Notes under the pieces: model-generated
Database searches by the model: none
Told to the model about the DNA's origin: nothing
What the model saw: only the letters and a program-made list of their open reading frames with translations
Shown: positions 5,467-5,515 of the stretch, piece by piece
How positions within the stretch are numbered: position 1 is the stretch's first letter
Layout of the letters: every line of letters begins with the position of its first letter
Position numbers and translations under genes: made by a program
From: an uncultured Treponema sp.
GTDB taxonomy: Bacteria; Spirochaetota; Spirochaetia; Treponematales; Treponemataceae
Length of the DNA: 5,515 bases
Reading direction: 5' to 3'
Assembly: GCA_905373565.1 (NCBI GenBank)
Contig: CAJPTT010000178.1
Location: forward strand, 1-5,515

Positions 5467-5515
5467 ATGAACAAAAAACAGGATGCGCTGGTGCCGGTTT
5501 TCGGCGCTTTATGCT
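5467..5515 (+). CDS. N-terminal fragment of an unidentified gene, cut by the window edge
   Basis: An ATG twelve bases after the slyD stop opens a frame that runs to the edge, encoding MNKKQDALVPVFGALC. A short charged start followed by small hydrophobic residues would fit the first membrane helix of an integral membrane protein, but sixteen residues cannot identify it. No convincing Shine-Dalgarno is seen. Closeness to slyD in the same direction suggests cotranscription. Confidence 0.4.
   Translation, partial: MNKKQDALVPVFGALC

Noticed and set aside
5491..5510. Hairpin GTGCCG-loop-CGGCGC followed by TTT as a slyD terminator
   Set aside because: The stem is only 6 bp with a wobble, the T run is three bases, and it lies inside an open frame that begins at 5467.
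1..5515. A novel multi-gene defence, mobile or biosynthetic system
   Set aside because: All complete genes belong to known housekeeping or envelope families in a familiar order; no transposase, integrase, tRNA, direct-repeat array or toxin-antitoxin pair was seen.

Overview
This window reads as a compact housekeeping locus from a spirochaete, most likely of the genus Treponema. The case rests on four points: the gene order rplU-prp-rpmA-obg-nadD-yqeK-LCP, which matches the order I recall for Treponema pallidum; a bL27 of the short type, without the N-terminal extension typical of Firmicutes; a SlyD with a Cys-rich rather than His-rich tail; and intermediate base composition. No database search was possible, so the genus is an inference.

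The minus strand carries seven tightly packed genes, read from right to left. rplU (bL21), prp (cysteine protease of the bL27-processing family) and rpmA (bL27) come first, behind a plausible sigma-70-type promoter. A 121-base gap follows. It holds two hairpins in tandem, the second with a U-tract like an intrinsic terminator, ending only 18 bases before the obg start. obg (ribosome-assembly GTPase), nadD (NaMN adenylyltransferase), yqeK (HD-domain Ap4A hydrolase) and a LytR-CpsA-Psr (LCP)-like membrane-anchored protein then follow, each overlapping the next by 4 or 8 bases, so this second block is almost certainly cotranscribed and translationally coupled. A Shine-Dalgarno-like motif just past the LCP stop suggests one more gene off the left edge; rsfS would be the usual neighbour of nadD-yqeK.

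The plus strand carries slyD, an FKBP-type prolyl isomerase and metallochaperone, divergent from rplU. It has no close Shine-Dalgarno, but a good promoter places transcription start at or next to the ATG, so its mRNA may be leaderless. The first 16 codons of another plus-strand gene follow at the right edge.

The block combines large-subunit ribosome components and assembly (bL21, bL27, Prp, Obg), NAD synthesis (NadD) and removal of the alarmone-like nucleotide Ap4A (YqeK). I found no mobile element, CRISPR array, RNA gene or convincing new multi-gene system. The points worth a second look are a Prp protease beside a bL27 that has nothing for it to cut, a leaky or regulated terminator upstream of obg, a repeat-bearing low-complexity insertion in the Obg tail, an LCP protein lacking the usual catalytic residues, and the possible leaderless slyD.
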